In this document: positions 30,910 to 34,976 of the stretch, piece after piece
How positions within the stretch are numbered: position 1 is the first letter of the stretch
Layout of the letters: each line of letters opens with the position of its first letter
From: JABDGZ01 sp964483785
GTDB lineage: Bacteria; Omnitrophota; Gorgyraeia; Zapsychrales; Fredricksoniimonadaceae
Direction: 5' to 3'
Assembly: GCA_964483785.1 (NCBI GenBank)
Contig: CAZACW010000018.1
Span: 1 to 34,976 of the forward strand
DNA length: 34,976 nt
Program-made: the position numbers and the translations under genes
Notes under the pieces: generated by a model
Seen by the model: the letters and a program-made list of their open reading frames with translations, nothing else
Told to the model about the DNA's origin: nothing
Database searches by the model: none

Positions 30910-31597
30910 GATTTGTTTTAAGGCGGGCGAGTTCTTGCTCCTGGGCGGCGAAGGATTTCTTCAACGCGTCGAATTCGCTTTTGGCCACCCATTGGATATC
31001 TTCGCGTTTTTCTTTCAGCTGGCTGATGGTGCGTCTTAATTCCTTCAATTCTCCGGCATTGGCCTCCAGGCCGGCCTGCTGGCTGTTGGTCTTGACGGAC
31101 AATTGCCTTTTTTCCTCGATGATCTGGTCATGCTTGATCTTAAGCTCCTGCAGTTCGCGCTCCAGCCTCAGGCGGCTGGAGTGTTCCTTTTCCAAATCGC
31201 CTTCCGTGCGGATGATCTGGTCTTTCAGGTTTTTCTCATGGTGCTTGAATTTTTCCAGGGTCTCCTGCTCCTTTTCGCGCCAGCTTTTTTCCAGGGCCAG
31301 CTTTTCGATAAGGTCCTTGACCTTCACCTGGTCTTCCTGGGCCGCTTGCTGGGCCCTTTTAAAATCCATCTTCATCTTTTCGATCTCGCCCTGCAGGGAT
31401 TGATTGTTCTTCTGCCAGCGCTCGGCAATGGCTTTCCAGTCCTTGGTATCGGCAGGTACAGGCTCTGGCGCCGGCGCGGCCTTTTTGTCCTTGTCCTTTT
31501 TCTTTTTGGCCTTGACCGCCGGGTCCGACGGCAGGTAATAAATCACCACGGCCAGGGCCATCAAGAGTGCAAAGCCAATGATAACCATCCAAAACAT
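30902..31597 (-). CDS. Membrane-anchored coiled-coil protein
   Basis: The 231-residue protein has one membrane helix at the N-terminus (MFWMVIIGFALLMALAVVIYYL), a Lys/Ala/Pro-rich linker, then a continuous coiled coil from about residue 55 to 230 (KDWKAIAERWQKNNQSL ... SFAAQEQELARLK). I recognise no family; such proteins often act as envelope spacers or scaffolds. I chose the ATG at 31597, which has TAGG just upstream; a GTG at 31615 would add six residues without a ribosome-binding site. Confidence 0.75.
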   Translation of the reverse strand: MFWMVIIGFALLMALAVVIYYLPSDPAVKAKKKKDKDKKAAPAPEPVPADTKDWKAIAERWQKNNQSLQGEIEKMKMDFKRAQQAAQEDQVKVKDLIEKLALEKSWREKEQETLEKFKHHEKNLKDQIIRTEGDLEKEHSSRLRLERELQELKIKHDQIIEEKRQLSVKTNSQQAGLEANAGELKELRRTISQLKEKREDIQWVAKSEFDALKKSFAAQEQELARLKTNHG

Positions 31598-31638
31598 AGA
31601 CCTACAAAATACCACAGAACAAGGGGAAAGAAAAGACG

Positions 31639-31644
31639 ATTATA
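31639..31644 (-). promoter_or_regulatory. Minus-10 element before the coiled-coil gene
   Basis: TATAAT on the minus strand, five bases beyond the stop codon of the large gene. The position 17 bp further up holds only a weak minus-35 (TTTAGG), so activity is uncertain. Confidence 0.35.
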
Positions 31645-31648
31645 GGCG

Positions 31649-34600
31649 CTATGCAGGCAGTCCTAAAAACGCGCGGATATTGACCAGCGGCTGGATGCTG
31701 AGGATCACCGGCACAAAGCCAGGGGCGTCCTGAAAGGCCTTGAGCTGGGCAGGGTCGATGTGAAATTGAATGACCTGGCCGTCCGCGTCATGATGGGCAT
31801 CCACCTTGACCGAGGTCAAATCAATACCGCCGGTCTTGTTGTGCTCTGCCTTCAGGACCGGGTCGAGCCTTTTCTCCTTTAGAATGTCCAAAGCTGGGGC
31901 GGTCATGGCAGAATCAGGCACATCAAGGCCTCGGGCCCTTAAACCGGCGTTGACTTTTTGATTTATGCTTTCTTTGTCCGTTCCTCTGGGCTCGAATTCC
32001 AGAAAATGACGATATAAAAGAAGCTGCATGGCTCCTATAACAGCTGTATAGACCAGGGTCATGCGGGATTGATGTTCTTCCGGGTCCAATCCCGTGGGCC
32101 GCAATCCATAATGACGCTCTTTCAATAAATGCGCCCATGTTTCCATCTCACCAAAATAAAAATGGGATTTTATATATTTTTTCAAATTTTCAATGTCTGG
32201 AACTTCAGAGGTAATCCATCCATTCAGCGGCGCAAGGACCTGGACTTCAGGGGGATTCTCCCTTCTTAAAACTTCGTTATTGACATAATCCTCTGCTGTG
32301 CGAACACAGTTGAATTTGGCGCCGCGGCGTCTGCCTTGTCTCTGAAATAGATCCAAAACTTTCGATAAACTTCCCTGCCATTCTTTGAGTTGATCGAGGG
32401 TGACTGTGTCTTGTTCCAGCAAGGCATCGGGATCATCTCCGGTTTTGAGCAATTCGACCAGTCCAGACAACCCGAAGGTTGACCGTTTGAGCACATGGGC
32501 AAAAACTACTCTTGCGGCCTTTGGATTGTCTTTCCGCCATGCCATTCTATAGGGCCACAAACTTCTGGGCCGTAAGCTGCTCATCCAGTCTTCCTGCTGC
32601 TGCGGTCCCATGGCCAAAAAATCTTCAGCCGTCATGGCAGAATCGTCCACCGATGGCTCGCTGTCCATCGCCGGACTGGCCGATTGAGGTTTACGGATAT
32701 AGAAAGTTGTTGGAAGAGACCTGCGTTTGATTCCCATATGAAACCAATGGCCGATGGCGGCCTCTATTTCTCCTCTGTTATGCGTGTAATGAATGATGGG
32801 AGGGGCCTCGGCGGTCATGGCGGCATTAACAGACACGTATCTTTCATTGACAAGTTGTTCTATAAACGCGTCAAATTGGCCTCCCACAAATGGGATCACG
32901 TAATAAAATTGCACCCGTTTGGGCCGGAAGGATTTGACAATACCTCTAAGTATATCTGCCCTGGTGCTGGCCTCCTCATTGCCGCGCATACTGCGTTCCC
33001 AATGGTCCTCAAAGGTAAGGCTCAAATTTTTCCCGTATCGGGTTTCCCATGTTTTTTGAAAATATTGACTGATTTCAGGCGAAATTGCATGCAGCCTATC
33101 CCTTGTTTTTTGCAGTTCATCCACCGCGATATTAAATGTGTTCCGGTAAGCCCCAGCTTCATTGCCGGGCCGCTGATAAAATGAATCGTCCATGCTGACT
33201 TCTGTCGATCCAAAATTCCGGACCACCAATCTCCCGTCCATAATCCCTAAAGCATCGATTTCTAAATCATGGTCAAAAATACCCCGTGACCAATAAGACT
33301 CCATCAAGGCAAAAAACTTTCCGACAAAATCCTCTCCTTCTTCCCTGACATAATCTTCTGTGACAGGCGTGACCAACCGCACCAGGACCTCATGGTCTTT
33401 ATCAAAATCTGCGGGCAGCAAAATAGGCGTTACAAGACCTCCTGCCCGCTGGACGCTTAAAACAAAACCCATGGCCGTTTTTGCAACCGAAGAATCGTCG
33501 GCATCATCGTCAATGACTTTCAAACCATAAGGAAGGTCCCCATGTTGGATTAATTGACTGTGTAATCCGTGAGACCCTGCTTGTTCGCGGTCAAACATGT
33601 CGAATTGGGACATAAGATCAAAATTGGAGTGCATCCGGCCATAAATCCACCTGGCAAAATCCATATTTGACCTAAATTGCAAATGGGCCAGCTCTTCCGG
33701 ATCTAAAAGATATCCATGCCTCATCTTAAAAAGTATGCGCTCTCTGGCATCGGCAGCGGCCGGCACAGGATCAAGATCTGCAGATAATCTTTTCTGCTCT
33801 GCCTTTCTTGGATTCTCCACGACGGCTCTATTACTGATGTTTAAATCCTGGTCTTCCCAATTAAAGTTATCTGTTTTTCTTTTTTTCGTAGCGCGTTTTA
33901 AATATTTTAATTTCGCGAAATCTATGATCTGAACGCCTTTAATATTACGGTCTTTGCCCAAACGCAGCAAAAGGTTCTCATCATGTAGTTTCCCATGATC
34001 GAACCATTTTCCTTTTTTGGGCTGTAAGGCTTTGACCACCTTGGTTGATATCTGTTTTCGACGATGTTTTGTCCACCATTCCCCATTCACTATTTCTTCC
34101 AGGGTCTGGAAATCAAAAGGCCTCAAATCCAGACTATAATAAACTTTTCCGCTGCTGGGAACAAACATCGGCACGATGGAGGGTCGCTTAAGATCCGCCA
34201 ATTGAGCGACCCTCCTGCGTCTTCTTTTACCAACAGTTTTACGAATAACGTGGACGCCCTTAATTCGATAGGCCTTTAAGGTTTCATCATCCCCTTCTAT
34301 ATCTTTCTTCCTTTTGCGTTTAAATTTCTTGATATCTTTGTCCGTCAAAGATCGAACGACCTTAGCTGCTTCTTTTATGCTCATTGCTGCATCGAATCTC
34401 ACATTGACAAGGACTGCAGGGTCTTTAATAGTATTGGCAACGGCAAGGATGGACGGATTGATGGTTGCTTGAAGATCATTCTCCACTTGATCCAACGAAG
34501 CACCGCCGGAGAAATATTTTCTTGGGACAGGCTGCTGGGAGACGGAGTCGGGCTCTTCCTTGATGAAGTTATAGACACCCTTCTTGAATGCTTGTAGGTA

Positions 34601-34976
34601 CCGCCGATAAATAACCTCCACAACCCCGGGGGTTGTGATGGTTATTCCTTGGATTTTGTTCTTGTTAGCATATACGGCAGTCAGTATGCTGTCCTTAATC
34701 TTCTTCTTGTACCAGGTGGCCAAGATCAGGCTGTTATAGACCTGTCTTAGCTGGGCAAAGTTGGCCCCTGTATTGACTTCTTTCGTCAATTCGGGAATGA
34801 CAATCTCGCGGATCATTTGCGTGCCCAGCATATGAATATTGGAACCCCTCAAAATGGGGACAGTCCCTTGGGAAACAATGTTAACGGGACAGTCCCCATT
34901 TTGAAGGACCCCAACATCTGAGTGCTTGGCTTGCGATAAATAATCTTCTTCCAACATCACCTTAAGCTTTGATTCC
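31649..34976 (-). CDS. Large protein of unknown function, C-terminal part (runs off the window)
   Basis: At least 1,103 residues are visible. The frame stays open to the right edge (the five codons before the GTG at 34960 read ESKLK), so the real start lies outside. Residues are numbered from that GTG. Residues 45-95 (QMIREIVIPELTKEVNTGANFAQLRQVYNSLILATWYKKKIKDSIL) and 118-152 (YRRYLQAFKKGVYNFIKEE ... PRKYFSGG) resemble segments I remember from very large Omnitrophota proteins. Two kinase-like clusters appear. One is HGKLHDENLLL (322-332) with IIDFAKL (345-351); the other is HDLEIDALG (564-572) with RNFGS (581-585). Both lack a standard catalytic Asp or Asn, so pseudokinase is the best guess. 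There are no membrane segments in this part. Short repeats encode QNGDCPV...QGTVPIL (20-37), ITITTPGVV (106-114) and three xAMTA motifs. Confidence 0.8.
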   Translation of the reverse strand, partial: ESKLKVMLEEDYLSQAKHSDVGVLQNGDCPVNIVSQGTVPILRGSNIHMLGTQMIREIVIPELTKEVNTGANFAQLRQVYNSLILATWYKKKIKDSILTAVYANKNKIQGITITTPGVVEVIYRRYLQAFKKGVYNFIKEEPDSVSQQPVPRKYFSGGASLDQVENDLQATINPSILAVANTIKDPAVLVNVRFDAAMSIKEAAKVVRSLTDKDIKKFKRKRKKDIEGDDETLKAYRIKGVHVIRKTVGKRRRRRVAQLADLKRPSIVPMFVPSSGKVYYSLDLRPFDFQTLEEIVNGEWWTKHRRKQISTKVVKALQPKKGKWFDHGKLHDENLLLRLGKDRNIKGVQIIDFAKLKYLKRATKKRKTDNFNWEDQDLNISNRAVVENPRKAEQKRLSADLDPVPAAADARERILFKMRHGYLLDPEELAHLQFRSNMDFARWIYGRMHSNFDLMSQFDMFDREQAGSHGLHSQLIQHGDLPYGLKVIDDDADDSSVAKTAMGFVLSVQRAGGLVTPILLPADFDKDHEVLVRLVTPVTEDYVREEGEDFVGKFFALMESYWSRGIFDHDLEIDALGIMDGRLVVRNFGSTEVSMDDSFYQRPGNEAGAYRNTFNIAVDELQKTRDRLHAISPEISQYFQKTWETRYGKNLSLTFEDHWERSMRGNEEASTRADILRGIVKSFRPKRVQFYYVIPFVGGQFDAFIEQLVNERYVSVNAAMTAEAPPIIHYTHNRGEIEAAIGHWFHMGIKRRSLPTTFYIRKPQSASPAMDSEPSVDDSAMTAEDFLAMGPQQQEDWMSSLRPRSLWPYRMAWRKDNPKAARVVFAHVLKRSTFGLSGLVELLKTGDDPDALLEQDTVTLDQLKEWQGSLSKVLDLFQRQGRRRGAKFNCVRTAEDYVNNEVLRRENPPEVQVLAPLNGWITSEVPDIENLKKYIKSHFYFGEMETWAHLLKERHYGLRPTGLDPEEHQSRMTLVYTAVIGAMQLLLYRHFLEFEPRGTDKESINQKVNAGLRARGLDVPDSAMTAPALDILKEKRLDPVLKAEHNKTGGIDLTSVKVDAHHDADGQVIQFHIDPAQLKAFQDAPGFVPVILSIQPLVNIRAFLGLPA
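31898..31915 (-). repeat. DSAMTA-encoding short repeat, copy 1
   Basis: Coding-strand GATTCTGCCATGACCGCC, giving DSAMTA near residue 1016 of the large protein. Copies 2 and 3 lie at 32628-32644 and 32811-32827. Copies 1 and 2 match at 16 of 17 bases. Confidence 0.6.
32628..32644 (-). repeat. DSAMTA-encoding short repeat, copy 2
   Basis: Coding-strand GATTCTGCCATGACGGC, DSAMTA at about residues 773-778, set in a Ser/Pro/Asp-rich stretch that looks like a linker. Confidence 0.6.
32811..32827 (-). repeat. AAMTA-encoding short repeat, copy 3
   Basis: Coding-strand AATGCCGCCATGACCGC, giving NAAMTA at about residues 712-717. More diverged than the other two copies. Confidence 0.45.
34615..34644 (-). 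repeat. Intragenic copy of the 27-nt palindrome
   Basis: The coding strand reads AACCATCACAACCCCC, then GGGGTTGTG. It shares 27 contiguous bases, including the ATAA flank, with the 11280 copy; the outer right arm is altered (GAGG in place of ATGG). It is in frame and encodes ITITTPGVVEV in the large protein. Confidence 0.85.
34850..34903 (-). repeat. Intragenic GGGACAGTCCC-type inverted repeat
   Basis: CAAAATGGGGACAGTCCC (34850-34867) and GGGACAGTCCCCATTTTG (34886-34903) are reverse complements over 18 positions with one A/A mismatch, separated by 18 nt. The unit is in frame and encodes QNGDCPVNIVSQGTVPIL. The GGGACAGTCCC core is itself nearly palindromic. Confidence 0.85.

Noticed and set aside
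34955..34960. GTG or ATG start of the large protein at 34960/34957
   Set aside because: The frame is open to the window edge with codons in keeping with the rest, and no ribosome-binding site precedes either codon.

Overview
The window looks like chromosomal DNA of a Gram-negative-type bacterium. It encodes two outer-membrane porins, a short TamB-like protein, a periplasmic PstS, a lipoprotein with a peptidoglycan-binding domain and type IV pilus retraction ATPases. The large protein at the right edge resembles very large proteins I associate with Candidatus Omnitrophota (OP3). That placement comes from memory of the protein style and not from a search, so treat it as a moderate inference.

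Layout, left to right. At 1-3400 there is a frameshifted small secreted-protein gene, then on the minus strand a cluster of a membrane-anchored beta-sandwich protein, a ParA ATPase fused to an AMPK/CBM48-type glycan-binding domain, a small multi-pass membrane protein, a basic-tailed EF-Tu-domain-2-like protein and a Flp-type pilin. At 3397-4926 is an alginate-export-like porin with its own promoter and a long leader. At 5205-11003 is a complete phosphate uptake operon, porin-pstS-pstC-pstA-pstB-phoU, behind an array of 11-bp-spaced Pho-box-like repeats. At 11004-11567 a 564-bp intergenic region holds two copies of a 27-nt palindrome and another inverted-repeat element. At 11568-18380 are a ZIP metal transporter, an FKBP isomerase, and an apparent operon of a SPOR protein, a receiver protein, a CheX-like/receiver fusion, pckA, MarC and a TamB-like protein. 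At 18481-22281 are an unknown protein, an HExxH peptidase, an ATP-grasp ligase and an exonuclease, interrupted by a 251-bp MITE-like element. A perfect 45-bp hairpin follows at 22349-22443. At 22442-25493 are a lipoprotein and two tandem PilT-type ATPases, the first probably leaderless. At 25553-31615 are a 68-aa protein behind a structured leader or small RNA, a secreted transglutaminase-like protein, a GH5 glycosidase, an alpha/beta hydrolase, a receiver protein, a dCMP deaminase, an aminotransferase and a coiled-coil membrane protein. From 31649 to the right edge is the C-terminal part of a protein of more than 1,100 residues, with two degenerate kinase-like motif clusters.

The most unusual signal is a population of short palindromic repeats inside genes as well as between them. 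The palindrome found twice at 11.2 kb recurs in frame inside the large gene, where it encodes ITITTPGVV. A second, GGGACAGTCCC-type inverted repeat is also in frame in that gene. A short SAMTA-encoding sequence occurs three times in it. The ParA-CBM48 fusion and the structured leader at 25.8-25.9 kb are the next best leads.
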